Positions 44,508-56,420 are shown, counted from the first letter of the stretch. The stretch: 64,000 nucleotides of DNA from Trichostrongylus colubriformis (GCA_963978905.1 OZ022257.1:32503274-32567273), one strand, 5' to 3'. Notes: generated by a model not told the origin, from the sequence alone. Numbers and translations: made by a program.

Positions 44508-46024
44508 TACCAGTTGAGCTATCGCACAGTACTGCGCGAATAATACGATGATAATGACCAACCAATATCGAAGAAGTCCATATCGCATGACTTAGCATGG
44601 TGATAAGCGTAGCACTGAGCGCTCGCTCGACTGGTCTCCCTACAAGGGCCTGTCACTATTTGAAAATTCACGTATTTCAACAGTCGTGAGGTTTCTGTTC
44701 ATTCTGCTTGATAATGGAGCACGTACAGTAGACAAATGTTCAGTGCTCAAGCCTAGTGTTCATCGATAATCCATTCATTTACCACTGCATATTGCTTCCC
44801 TAAGGAGGGCCATCACTTTTTGGAGGGCAAGATGATTTAATAATATTACAGTGATATTGACTTTATTACAATGACATTGAATATCGATGTTTTTTAGAGG
44901 GAATGAAATGTGTTTATCCACTAATCATTTGACACTTCCGTGAGAGTGGCCATTATTGGGAGTTCAGATAGCTCAGAGATCAATGGTTTTGTGTTGGATT
45001 GCTCCGATCGGGAGCCTTTTCACGCAGTGACCATCTAGATCTTGCATGTCGGTGGTAGATCCGTATGCCAGTTATCGATGCTTATCGTTTATTAATTATG
45101 CACCTCATTTCGAATTTCACATAGCTAGCGGTCAATACCCACTATTGTTGTTGGAAGCGCATGAACAGATGCTTTTATTTTAGCTTTTATTGTAGCGGTC
45201 GTGTGGAGTTGTCTGCGGTTTACTGAATTACCCAACCCCTTCCTAACAGTTCTTATCAGCGCTAAGCAGTCGTCATCAGCCTTATTTCGTCACCATTAAA
45301 GTCCCTGTACCACCTCCTGAAACAACTAAGAGTTTGGACACTTCACAATTTGTTGAGAGAGAAAACGGATTTCGCGACTTTTGCCTTTTACGCTCCTTAT
45401 CTAGCCCTATCAACCGTTATCAAGCTGGATCACCCACCATCACTTCGTAAAACACCTGTGAGTATGGACCCTCTAGGACCAATGCGGAAGGCGAAACGGA
45501 TTCAACGACTAAAGCCTTTCTACGTTCCTTATCAAATCTTATCAACCGTTACAAGTTAGATCACCTACCATCAATGTTCTCGTTCCCCCCCCCCCCCCCC
45601 CCGCAAAACACCCATGAGTATGAACGCTCTAAGATTATGCGAAAAGCGGAACGGATTCGAGGACTGTAGCCTTTTGACGCTCCTTATATCTTATCAACCG
45701 TTACCAATACGGATTATCCACCATTAATGTTACCAACCCACCCTGCACAACACTATGAATGTTAGCGCTCTTGGATCAGCGCGGGAGGCGAAACGGATTG
45801 AGCGACATTAGCCTTCCGAGGCTCCTTATCAGCCCTTTTCAATTGCTATCACTTTCGGTCCACTGCCGCTATGATCCTTTTACCACCTCCTACGTCACTT
45901 GTGGAATTTAGCGTCCCAGTTTTGCTACGACGCGAGATATGATTTCGTGACAGACAAACGTACACACGGACAAATACACATACATACACACACGGACATA
46001 CATACCAAGCAAATCATATAGTAG
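44508..46024 (+). repeat. Composite interspersed repeat, copy 2
   Basis: Starts ACCAGTTGAGCTATCGCACA. It contains AGTTATCGATGCTTATCG and about four diverged 140-bp units (CTCCTTATCAGCCC-type). It ends with CGACGCGAGATATGATTTCG, a CA-rich tract and CATATAGTAGGA. A tract of 18 C lies at 45585-45602 between two units. Confidence 0.75.
45585..45602 (+). repeat. Poly-C tract, 18 C
   Basis: Uninterrupted C run at the same unit position where other copies carry shorter C runs (for example near 54390). Confidence 0.9.
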
Positions 46025-46990
46025 GACCTCTTGGGCTATCGCACAGTACTGCGCGTAACATAGCAGAATTTCACATAGTCTAGCGGCCGATGCCCAGCAC
46101 TGCTGCTGTACCACATGAGAGCATGAGAAAACGGATCAATCGATTTGCTATCACGAATCTGATCATATATTAAAGGCACATTCCGCGCTCGCTATGTGTG
46201 GGGTAACCAATTGACTCTCCAATGGTTGTCAGCGGTTGGGAGGCGGTCTCTCCACGCCCCACTGCAGGCAATAGGTCGAGGAGAGACCGCCTTCGAAGCG
46301 CCGCCAACCAATGGAGAGTCGATTGGTTACTCCACCCATAGCGAGCGCGGAATATGCCTTTGATAATCCATGTAGATCGCAGTATCAAAAGAAGTTTACC
46401 ATTACTCGAAAGGCTGAGCAATTTAGCGGTCGGTACATCGGCAGCAGATAGCAGAGCATGAACAAAACATGTTCACCCAATGACATTGTTCATCAGAAGC
46501 ATTCACTATGGCGAACGTGTAACAGTACCAAGCGGCGAACCGCATTATAACCTATCCGCTTCCTAAGACTTTTATCGGATCCTGTGGGCCTTTATATCAG
46601 TTTCGATAAGTCATCCTAGGTCCCCGTACCCTGAAAAACCTGTGAATGTGAATATTCCACTGCCAGTCGCAAAAACAATAGAAAATTGGCATCATCATTA
46701 TTATCATCCGTCTCACCCCTTAGAGCACCTATGAATGTCAGCGCTTTCAAATCAACCTAGAAGGCGCAACGGATTTGGTGACATTTAACTTACGACATCA
46801 TTATCACGTAAGTCTGCTATCACTTCCGGTCTCTCACCATTGATGTCGCCTTACTATCCCCTATATCGCTCGAAATTCAGGATCCCATCTTTGCTGCGAC
46901 GAAAGATATGAATTTCGTGACAAAAAGACACAGACGGATAAACATACGCGGATTATACATATTTATACACTTATATACATAAATAGTAGG
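46025..46990 (+). repeat. Composite interspersed repeat, copy 3
   Basis: Begins CTTGGGCTATCGCACAGTACTGCGCG immediately after the end of copy 2, so the two are head to tail. It carries the TAGCGGCCGATGCCCAG and TAGCGGTCGGTACATCGG segments. It is interrupted by a TTAA-type MITE and ends with a short 140-bp unit array and the 3' module. Confidence 0.7.
46174..46359. mobile_element. TTAA-type foldback MITE, copy 2
   Basis: The ends are AGGCACATTCCGCGCTCGCTA and complement. The arms contain CCAATNGACTCTCCA and GGCGGTCTCTCC and meet near 46265. TTAA precedes the left end and TTGA follows the right, a decayed version of the same target. Shares its first 11 terminal bases with the element at 37467. 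Confidence 0.75.
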
Positions 46991-47394
46991 ATTAATATTA
47001 GTCAGAATTATTAGCTGTTTGAGCAACATAAGGACTACAAACCATGGCCACTCCACTTTATCCGATGTTTGAGTCGAAATCTAGATATAACCCATTAGCG
47101 ACTAGGCCTGTTTCCGAAAAATGGCGGGTTTGGACCAGATCGATTGCTGCCGGCGGCTTGCTGTCAGCCATATGTGGCTGACACGGTCCCACGGGGCTAT
47201 TGTTCCTTGTTTTTGATAGTCTTTTTGCATTTTTCTGTTGCTGCAGTTGGGAGATACCTGGTCATTCTACTCACCGTCCACCCTATCTTCGCCAGTACTT
47301 CAGGTGAGAAGGGTACTTTTGGCATTATTCAACTACTACTACCCCAGACATCGTAAGTTGGTCGCAGAAAAATTCTTAATGGAACTTTATAGGG
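46991..47394 (+). other. Stretch with unassigned ORF and small hairpin
   Basis: GTCAGCCATATGTGGCTGAC near 47162 is a perfect palindromic hairpin. A plus-strand frame YYYPRHRKLVAEKFLMELYR (about 47330-47390) is open but unrecognised. Position suggests a 5' part of a Penelope-like element. Confidence 0.35.
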
Positions 47395-48115
47395 TTATTC
47401 GGGGTGCTTATCACAATTACCAGTCGGGCTGGCGCACACTACTGCGCGCGTCACACATGGTAGTATGCTCATTGGGCTTGACCGCATCAATCGTTCAGTA
47501 TCATCATTCGAACGGTACGCAGAAACAGGGAATTCGCAAAAACGGAAAGAGGTCATACTCATTTTGCATGTTTCCGTGTGTGACGCGCCAGTAGTGTGCG
47601 CCAGTCCAACTGGTTCCCAGCTTTGCTGCGACGCGAAATGTCAAGTTCCCGCCGTTCGCCTCTTGGGGCTCCTTATCAGTTGCTATCACTTCCGGTCCCT
47701 CACCACGATCCCTTACCACCCCCATATCACCTAAAAACACAGGGTCCCACCTTTGTTGTGACGCGAGATATCAATTTCCCGCCATTCGCCTTTCGAGGCT
47801 CCTTATTAGCCCTTATCATTTGCTATCACTTCCGCTCCCTCACCACTGATCCCTTTACCACCCCCATATCACCTAAAAAACACAGGGTCCCAGCTTCGTT
47901 GTGACGCGAGATATCAACTTCCCGCCATTCGCCTTTCGAGCCTCCTTATCAGCCCTTATCACTTGCTATCACTTCCGATCCCTCACCACTGATGTCCTTT
48001 ACTACTCCCCTATCTCTTTAAAGAATCAGCGTCCAGCTTTACTGCGACGCAAGATATGAATTTCGTGACAGACTGACGGACAGACACGCACAGACAGACA
48101 AGCGGATTATATATA
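47395..48115 (+). repeat. Composite interspersed repeat, copy 4
   Basis: Starts ACCAGTCGGGCTGGCGCACA and ends AAGCGGATTATATATAGAAG. An inverted segment (ACTACTGCGCGCGTCACACA and TGTGTGACGCGCCAGTAGTG) encloses the 5' part. About three units of 140 bp follow (GGCTCCTTAT(C/T)AGCCCTTATCA). Confidence 0.75.
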
Positions 48116-48740
48116 GAAGTGATGGCATAATCTCTCTGGCTTTGGCGTAATTGGTGCAGCAACTTTGCTCAGCAGTTTCGTTTGGAAGAGTAATTAAGGG
48201 CAACCAGAATGCTAATCACGAATATGAGAAAACTCGGTTCGAACTCTCGGTTTGGTTCAAGATGGCGCCAAACTTGTTCACTTGTGGTGCAGTGCTGCTA
48301 GTGTAGCACAGAAGCTTCATCTTGCCGTTGTCGTCTATCACATGATGGTTTCTTACTATCATCAGTATGCTCAATCAAGCATGTGTTCTCTCCCAAGCTA
48401 TAGAAGAAGGAGGGGAAGGATACCTCCTTTCTTGAGGTTCAGGCAAAACGACACCAATGGATGTCACATATGTGTCCGGCTCTCAAAATAACGCTCACAA
48501 ACCAATATTTGTTTGATATTCTTTTGTTATACCAATGAGGTTTTTAGGTGGAATATTTATTTGAAGTAACGTTTCAACCAGATCGTCTTCCTCAAAGGCC
48601 TTAACGTGGCTCAAGATTTGGGATTCTATCCACTACACCACCAAACGCTTTATCCATCTAGCGGTTCTGACGAAACTCAAGGAAACCGTCGGAGGAGCCC
48701 CGTACGAAAGAACATAATTCCCCCAGTCCACCACCGCGAG
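48116..48740. other. No firm feature
   Basis: No motif recognised until the hairpin and Penelope-like ORF that follow. Confidence 0.4.
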
Positions 48741-48747
48741 AGTGGGA

Positions 48748-48796
48748 CGCCGCCACTCCATGTCAGCTGTCGGACAGCTGACACGGAGTGGCGGCG
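48748..48796. repeat. 24-bp-arm palindrome ahead of the Penelope-like ORF
   Basis: CGCCGCCACTCCATGTCAGC pairs with GCTGACACGGAGTGGCGGCG, 23 of 24 bases paired around one central base. Located just upstream of the reverse-transcriptase coding relic. Confidence 0.85.
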
Positions 48797-48809
48797 ACGG
48801 ACTCTGACG

Positions 48810-50629
48810 TACGGACAGTGGCATGGTTTCAAAGAGCTACGTGAGCTGAGTGAGCGTGAACGGTACCATACTTATCTCTGTAAGTGACAAAGGTGGAGAG
48901 TTTGTGGTTATGCCGCACACTCGATCGTGAGATTACAGACCTCCACCTGGCAGGCACATCCGTCTATCGTCGCGCGACCGAGCAAGAATTCCTGACCCAA
49001 TGTAGACATCTCAACAAAGCTGAATGACGCAAGGTCAGTCCGCGGGCCACGGCAAGAAGTTTCTCAGTAGATTAAGACTCGATAGCCCGGATTGTCCTGT
49101 CTTCTATAGCCTTGTAGAAAATCACAAACTTGCTCCTGCGGATGTGCTATCAATGTCAACGGACACTTTCAAGATGCGACCGATAATAAGTTGTGTAGGC
49201 GGACCAAACGAGCGAATTTCATGGTTCTTCAACTGTATTGTGAGCCAATTGCTGACCAAAATTCCATCGCATCTGATCAACACGACTAGGCTCCTTGAAC
49301 AGTTACGCAATATTCGCTTGGAAACAGGTTGCGTGATGGAGTCATTCGATGTCACTGCGCTTTATACTAACGTTCGAAACGATCAAGCTTTACAAGCACT
49401 GCCCGAAATGCTGGACAGGTATTTTGAGCCATAGACACCTTCAGACTGAAAAGAGCACATCATGACTTTAATCAAGGAATGTTTGCAGTGCAACATTTTT
49501 AGGTGGTCGGGTACGTATTACTGTCAAATTAGAGGTTTGGCAATGGATCAGCGCTTAGCTCCAGTACTTGCGATCTGCTTTATGAGCAGAATAGAAGAAC
49601 CAGTACTAGAGCGCTCACCATTGATGTAATGCAGATACATAGATGACCGCTTCATTATAACATCAACGCAGTCCGAAATGGATGAGCGGATGAGTGCTTT
49701 CGCTTAATGAACCAGCAGTCGCAGTATATCAAGCTTACAAGAGAACTACCACGGCATGGTTGGCTTCCCTACCTGGACACGCAGGTGAAAATGTTCGATG
49801 GCATGCTCAGTGTGAAGTGATACAGAAAAGGTAGCCCTAAGAACGTATTGAGCCACATCTGCACATCCCACGACTGTGAAACATGCAGTTGTCAAGAACA
49901 TGTTCGAGACAGCGGCAAATGGGTGCACAGGTTCGACAGAGCCGCGGGAGTCTATACGTCTAGCTTTTGACATAGCTGCATCAAACGGCTATGCTGTACC
50001 AGAATAGGAGAATACGCACTGAGCACCGTAACATACCGCGTCTTAATAAGGTTCCCTTATGTATACCTTTCATCTCTGACAGAGTAACTGCTGCAATCCA
50101 AAGATGCCTTGTTCATGCACAGCTGGATGATGATGTTGTCTTAATGAGTAACCCTAATCTAACCTCGTGCTGGCATACAAAAGAAAAACAATTTACGCTA
50201 AGCGTTGCGTGTCAGAGAATTGTGTTACATGCCCGTATGGTACAACTGGGGATTGCGCCAAAATTGGTGTAATATATCAAATTGAATGACTCATGTAACG
50301 CAACGTACATTGGGGAAACTGGAAGAAGACTAGCAGTACGTATCAAAGAACAACTTGCTGGTAAAAGACTAGGTAACACAAGAACGCCTATGGGAAAGCA
50401 CATGAACGAGAAGCATGGCGGAAACGACTTTGATGTGAAGTGCAGTATTCCAGCATGCGAGACTGAGATTTCCACCAAAGAAGTGCTTGAAGCGTTCTGG
50501 ATTTCTGCAAGAAATTCAAGTACGAACAACCGAAATGAGTGCTTATCCATTACGAATGATCTCTTGCCATTTGCGCCACATTGCCGATATGATGAGGGGA
50601 CAAGCATGACTCCATCCTACTATATATAA
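48810..50629 (+). pseudogene. Penelope-like element: reverse transcriptase plus GIY-YIG endonuclease
   Basis: Plus-strand pieces in order. N-terminal: FKELRELSERERYHTY, then SDKGGEFVVMPHT. RT (49024-49434): CPVFYSLVENHKL, FKMRPIISCVGGPNERISWF, MESFDVTALYTNV. More RT follows in other frames: RGLAMDQRLAPVLAICFMSR (about 49535), then YRKGSPKNVLSH-like text. A connecting segment is at 49991-50270. The C-terminal GIY-YIG domain is at 50282-50600, with ATYIGETGRRLAVRIKEQL, GKHMNEKHGG and EVLEAFWISARNSS. The order RT then GIY-YIG defines Penelope-like elements. Stops and at least four frameshifts disable it. A composite repeat copy follows directly at 50632. Confidence 0.88.
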
Positions 50630-50631
50630 TT

Positions 50632-52334
50632 ACCAGCTGGCGGGCGCACACTATGCGCGCGATTCATAGCGATGCTGTGCAAAATGGGTTTGATCGGCAC
50701 GACAACAGTTGTGTTTGGGTTGAGTGGAAACTTCCTTTTCTCAGCTTTCAGCTGAGTTATTATTATTTGGATAAAAGCAGAGATGGCGTGATAAAAAAGC
50801 ATTTCGGTGTTATCATACTTCAGTCGCTTTGCATCGAGCCCGTTTTACATCATCGTTTTACGTCATCGACACGAATCGCGCGCAGTGGTGTGCGCGAGCC
50901 AGCTGGTTTAGGTTATCATTGGGAGTTAGAATAGTTTAGACACCGGTAGTTTTGTATTCGATTGCATCGATTGGTAACTATTTGTTCATTTGCTGAGCAT
51001 CTAATTCCTACATATTGATAGTAGACCCAAATCCCGATTATCGACTTATATCGATTTTGTAAACATGCTTCACTATTCGGAAGTGTGCATAGTTGAGCGG
51101 TTGATACCCAGTGTTGCTGCCAGTACAGCATAAGAAATTGATTGCAGTGAATCGCTTGCTTTGCTATCACAAATATAGGTTGCATCATGGTTATCAATGT
51201 GGATCGCAGTATCAAGAGTAATTCACCATTTTTTGGAACGCTAGGCAATTCAGCGGTCGAAACATCGGCCGATGATATCAGAATAAACAAAATATTTTCA
51301 CCCAATGGCACTGAGCATCAGACGCTTTTGCTAAAGCGGTCGTATAGTGATTGCAAGCGATGTAAAGGATTTCATCCCATCCAATTCCTAACGGTTCTTA
51401 TCAGACTCTGTAAGCCCGTTATCAGTTTCACTGAGGCACCTGTACCCAACAATGCCATTGAGCTCCCCATACCCTACAATACCTGCGAATGTGAACATTC
51501 CACTGTTAGCCGCAAAATCGTACCTGCCTTGGTGACATTTTCCTTCTCACGCTCCTAGTCGTATCTTATCAACCATTATCAGTTTGGGTCATCCGCTTAT
51601 GAATGTCCCCATCCCACTCTGCTAAACACCCATGAGTGTCAGCGCCCTTGAATCAACGCGAAAGGCGAAACGAGTTTGACGACATTCGCCTTCTCATGCT
51701 CCTTATCAAATCTTATCAATCGTTTTAAGCTGGATCACCCACTGTTATGGTCCCCATCTTACCCCGCAAAACACTTGTGAGTATGATCGCTGCGGGACCA
51801 AAGCGAAAAGCGAAACGGGTTCGATGACTCTAGCCTTTTTACGCTCCTTATCGAATCTTATCAACCGTTATCAAGCTGGATCACCCACCATCAATGTCCC
51901 CATCGCACTCCGCAAAACACCTGTAAGAATGAACGCTCCGGGACCAATGCGAAAAGGGAAACGTTGACGACTCTAGCCTTTTCACGCTCCTTATCGTATC
52001 TTATCAACAGTTATCAAGCTGGAACACCCATCATCAACGTTCCTGCCCCATCCCGCAAAACACCTATGAGTGTCAGCGCTCTAGAATGAACCCGAACGGC
52101 GGAACGATTTTGATGACATCCGCCTTTTGAGGCTCCTTATCAGCGCGTATCAGCTGCTATCACTTTCGGTCCACCACCGCTGGGGTTCCCTTGGCACCCC
52201 CTATATCACTTGTAGAATCCAACGTTCCAGCTTTGCTGCGACGCGAGATATGAATTTCGTGACAGACAGACGGACAAACACACACACACACACACGGACA
52301 GACATACTAAGCGAATTATATATAGTAGGATCTT
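50632..52334 (+). repeat. Composite interspersed repeat, copy 5
   Basis: Starts ACCAGCTGGCGGGCGCACAC a few bases after the Penelope-like stop. It contains TAGAGCGGTTGATACCCAGT-type segments and about five 140-bp units (CTCCTTATC(A/G)...). It ends GCGACGCGAGATATGAATTTCG, a CA tract and ATTATATATAGTAGGATC. Confidence 0.8.
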
Positions 52335-52700
52335 AGTATGTCTGTGTGTATGTGTGTATGTGTGTCCGTCTGTTTGTCACAAAATTCATATCTCGCGTCG
52401 CAGCTAAGCTGAGACGCTGAATTTTACAAGTGATATGGGGGGTGCCAAGGGAACCCCAGCGGTATGAAGCGAAAGTGATAGCAGCTGATATGGGCTGATA
52501 AGGAGCCTCGGAAGGTAAATGTCGCCAAATCCGTTTCGCTATTCGTGTTGATCCATGAGCGCTAACAATCATAGGTGGTGTGCGGGGTGGGACGAGGACA
52601 TTATTGGTGGATGACTCGCATTGATAATGGTTGATAAGATTAGATAAGGAGCGTAAAAAAGCTAGAGTCGTCAAATCCGTTTCCCTTTTCGCATTGGTCC
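52335..52700 (-). repeat. Composite interspersed repeat, inverted partial copy
   Basis: Reverse-orientation 3' module (TATGTCTGTGTGTATGTGTG, then ATTCATATCTCGCGTCGCAG) followed by two units. It abuts copy 5 tail to tail, so 52000-52690 forms a large imperfect palindrome centred near 52325. Confidence 0.85.
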
Positions 52701-52849
52701 CGGAGCGCCTCCGGCCTTCTAAAGCAAGGACATCCATGATCTGCCTAACCCGTGGCAAAAGGTCATCGATAAAGATGGAGCATATTTCAAATGAATCCCA
52801 GTTGTCGTTAAAAAGTTGTACGACAATGATTAAAATTTGTCAATTCTTC

Positions 52850-53430
52850 CGATTTATTATGAATCAACCTAATAGAAGAACATGGGTCCCGTTCAGAACA
52901 ACAGATGGTATAACTTTCATAGAGCCTTTCGTTAATGACAGAATGGCACGTGAGGTGAATCATCTTGCGAAGGATTCCCAACTTCCGATACGATTGGTTT
53001 TCGCCCTCCCCCCTCGCTGAAGGACCTCCTCACAGCATCACGAATCTACGAAAGTCGGTGTCGCGTATCCTCTTGTCGATACTGTGTATCTGAGAAGATT
53101 TGCGAGCTCCAAGGCACCGTCTATATGATTCAGTGCAGGAGATGTGGAGATAAATATGTGGGGGAGACCGCGAGACCTCTAAAGATTCGCCTGGATGAGC
53201 ACAAAAGAGCACTGGTCAACCCCGCTGCTCACCCATACAGCAGCTTCTCCAGGCACCGTACACTGAAGCATATGAGGGAGGATGTCCCATCATTTGATGT
53301 GAAAGTCCTCCGTAGGCATTCGGTACGCCCCCTGGAAAGGAAAATAATGGAAGCACGGGAGATACAAAGAATCAAGCCACATATGAACGCGAAGGAGGAG
53401 CTACGTGACCTTTTGAGGCTCATAGCGTAA
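52850..53430 (+). pseudogene. Second Penelope-like relic, GIY-YIG end
   Basis: The frame from about 52862 reads NRRTWVPFRTTDGITFIEPF and continues to KDSQLPIRLVFALPP. One frame change later, LKDLLTASRIYESRCR and CRYC...EKICELQGTVYMIQC lead to the GIY-YIG domain (GDKYVGETARPLKIRLDEHK, SFSRHRTLKHM, LERKIMEAREIQRIKP), ending with TAA at 53430. The domain differs clearly from that at 50282, so two lineages are present. The reverse transcriptase is missing; the upstream side is an inverted composite repeat. Confidence 0.85.
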
Positions 53431-53570
53431 TCAGCTGTGATACCCTTCCTGCCTCAGACTTAGATTGGCGTTTCATTCTTTACCCTTACCAGCACGCCGT
53501 CACGCCCCTCCTTCTTTGACCTAGTTTGTTTCGATTGATGTATAACCATAATGCAGTTGTTTGTATGTTA

Positions 53571-54752
53571 AGTACCAGTTGGGCTGGCGCACACTACTGC
53601 GCGCATCGAACAGGGGAGCACGCAAAATGGGCCTGATCGATATCGATTGTTGGGTATCATCATTCAAACGGTTTGCTAAAAGAGACCCATGCAGAAAATA
53701 TAGAAGGGAGACAAAATCCCGTGAGTTCCATCCTACCTCCATATCAATCGATATCGATCAAGCACATTTTGCGTGCTCCCCTGTTTGATGCGCGCAGTAG
53801 TGTGCGCCACCCCACTGGTTTCCTACATACTGGTGGTAGATCCATATGCAGTTATGGATGCTTATCGTTTTTGTACACATGCACCACTTTTTGGAATTTT
53901 ACATAGTCTAGCGGTCGATATCCAGTACTGTTGCTGGCCGCACGAGAGAATGAATCGCTTGCTTTGCTATCACAAATCTAGATCGTGTTTTCATCATCCA
54001 TGTAGGTCGTAGTATCAAAAGGCATGCACTATTATTCGGAATGCTGGGCAATTTAGCGGTCGATTCATCGGCAGCAGATGTCAGAACATAAACAAGATAG
54101 GTTCACCCAATGGTACTGAGCAACAGACGCATTAACTATAGCAGTCTTACAGTAGTAGTAAGCGGTGTACCGGACTTTATCTCTCCCCCATTTCCTGAAG
54201 GCTCTTATCAGCCCCTGTAATCCGCAATCATGTTTCGAAAGGTCACAATTAAGGTCTCCGTACCCTGTATACCTGTGAGTGTGAACGCCAGAAGAGCCAA
54301 ACCTATTTGGCGACATTAGCCTTTTGACCTCCTTATCGTATCTTATCAACCGTTATCATTTTGGATCGCCCACCACTGATGTGCCCGTCCCCCCCCCCCT
54401 TAAAACACGTATAAGTGTCGGCACTCTATTATTATCAAATCGAAAGATGAGCGGATTTACCGACATTTGCCTTGTGAGGATCCTCATCGAATCTTATCAA
54501 CCGCTATCAGTTCGGATCACTCATTGATGTGCCCGTCCCACCCCTTAAAACACTTGTGAGTCTCGGCACTCAGGGATTGACACGAAAGGTGACCCTTATG
54601 ACCCCTAAGGTGTCCCTTTACCACCGCCTATATCACTTGTAAATTTCAGGGTCCCAGCTTTGTTGCGACGCGAGATATGAATTTCCGGTCAAACAGACAC
54701 ACACATACAGACACACCAACAGGCACACTCAGCCGATTATATAAAGTAGGAT
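53571..54752 (+). repeat. Composite interspersed repeat, copy 6
   Basis: Starts ACCAGTTGGGCTGGCGCACA, with an inverted partner (ACTACTGCGCGCATCGAACA and TGTTTGATGCGCGCAGTAGT) about 200 bp on. Then come AGTTATGGATGCTTATCG, TAGCGGTCGATATCCAG, two or three 140-bp units, and the 3' module ending GATTATATAAAGTAGGAT. Confidence 0.8.
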
Positions 54753-54754
54753 TG

Positions 54755-55884
54755 TAATTTAAGATCTGAAGAAAGCATTAATGCCGAAAGCTTATCATAA
54801 ATAAAAGGATTTCAAGAGCTTCAACAACACCTTGTCAAACACAATTCGATTCAGTTTCATAATTCAGTCTGACAACGAAAGCCTAGCCATTCGAATTTGG
54901 TTTAAACAAACCTATGCGAACCTACATGCAGATAAATAAGTAGAAACCAGAAAAACGCAGAATTTTGCCATTTAGCCACTACCGGGATACGAACCACAAA
55001 CCCATGCTATAGGAAAAACTTAATCTTTCTCTGCATTTTGCGTTGTTTCTAATGAGAATGAGGGAACCCCTTAAAATCTGCAGATACTAAATATTACAAA
55101 GAGTCGCGTTAGTGTAAGTGGATCAAAGTCGCTTTTTCTGAAATTCTGGCACTCGTGTCGTGGGGCCGCTCAGCAAAAATGTACATCAGCATATATAACC
55201 TTATATGTATGATGCGAAAAACCGTTTTCATAAAGCGCGTCACTTCCTGAAATGCTCCCTTGTAAGTAGAACGCTCAATGATCGTGGAAGTGGTCATAAT
55301 ATACCGCATGGACACGATCATGTGCATTTGTTCCGGAGCCTTATGAAATTCAGAACAACGGTAATTCTCCGAGCATGAAATATGCTTTGCGAAAAAGTTC
55401 GCTTCCATCAAATGAGCATCCACGTATAGGTTTAGCGAGGCAGACCTATGTATTCCGACAGCAGAGTACAGTGAATTGAGAAGCAATTGCACTGGAGGCC
55501 ATACCAGTTGATGAAGGAGGAGCCCAGAACATAAAACTCGCTCTAAGCCTTTGGTTTCCTCGAAGCTAATCTGGAAACCTCTATCTAGAGCAGACAAATA
55601 TTAGGTTGTAAGGTGTGTTATGGCCAGTTTTGCGCATTCACGGAAAAATTCCGAATGTGAAAGCCGCCAAAATACAATAGATCAACTCAGATTCTTGTTT
55701 TTCTTACTTGTCACGAGTTTGGTATCAGTTTTCACACACACCTTTTACACCATCAACCTTTTCCTTAGCATATGCAGGACCGATCAAGAAAAACCAAGGT
55801 CTTTCATATGTTCCGCGCACCTGCCTCCATTTGATGCAAAAACCGTTTTCAATAAGTGAGTCGTGTACTCAAAGTCGTTGCTCG
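54755..55884. other. Unassigned stretch with an open minus-strand frame
   Basis: The minus-strand frame 55597-55109 (162 codons; EETKGLERVLCSGLLLHQL, KGAFQEVTRFMKTVFRII) is open but unrecognised and may be chance. ATTAGGTTGTAAGGTGTG at about 55602 looks like a mariner end, but no partner was found. Confidence 0.35.
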
Positions 55885-56420
55885 GTAGCAGGAGTAAACA
55901 AGCTGCTTGAGGAGCCTTCAAGACCATCGAGGAAATGTTGAAAGCGAAGAACATCCGGCTCTATATCCCTCTCTTCATTCCTGCTGTTCTTCCTCCCCTT
56001 ACATATCTTCAGAGACTTCAGAGACTTGAACTCTGTGTAAGTACTAGAAGCATGCAATCAGCGTCATTGAACGCACCATCGAAAAGACGATGCTCAAAGT
56101 GCAGAAGGGATTTAAGAGTCGCGAACTTCAACAACAATGGAAAATCGGGGACGCCCCCGCGTTTGCCAAAGAATCAAAGACTAGATGAGCCGGACACGTC
56201 GTACGATGACCGCTGAATCAAAAAAGTTACATACTGGATTCCCCGTGACGTCAAACGAACACATGAACGACAACCGGCTCGATGGTAATATTTCTTCACG
56301 AAAGGAACGACATGTTACATGTCTCTAGAGCCAAAAAATTTCAATGGACTACTCTGACTGGCGACAAGGGCAAACGGAGCAAAAAGGCAAAAATGGCTGG
56401 CGCCCGCGCGAAGCTCTCGA
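55885..56420 (+). pseudogene. RTE-type retrotransposon, C-terminal relic
   Basis: Plus-strand pieces read KQAA*GAFKTIEEMLKAKNIRL, PLFIPAVLPPLTY (family: LFNTTVLPALTYASETW) and RRDLRVANFNNN. The end reads KVTYWIPRDVKRTHERQPARW (family: SDWIPRDVKRTPGRPPTRW) and YFFTKG. These are the last part of the RT and the C-terminus of a different RTE family from that at 40-41 kb. Stops and frameshifts are frequent. Confidence 0.75.

Noticed and set aside
54960..55010. Possible tRNA T-arm (GGTTCGTATCCCGG on the minus strand)
   Set aside because: The flanking bases do not form a T stem and no A box or acceptor stem could be placed.
55109..55597. 162-codon minus-strand ORF as a possible receptor or GPHR exon
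   Set aside because: No residues match GPHR and no membrane-receptor signature is evident; it remains only an unassigned open frame.
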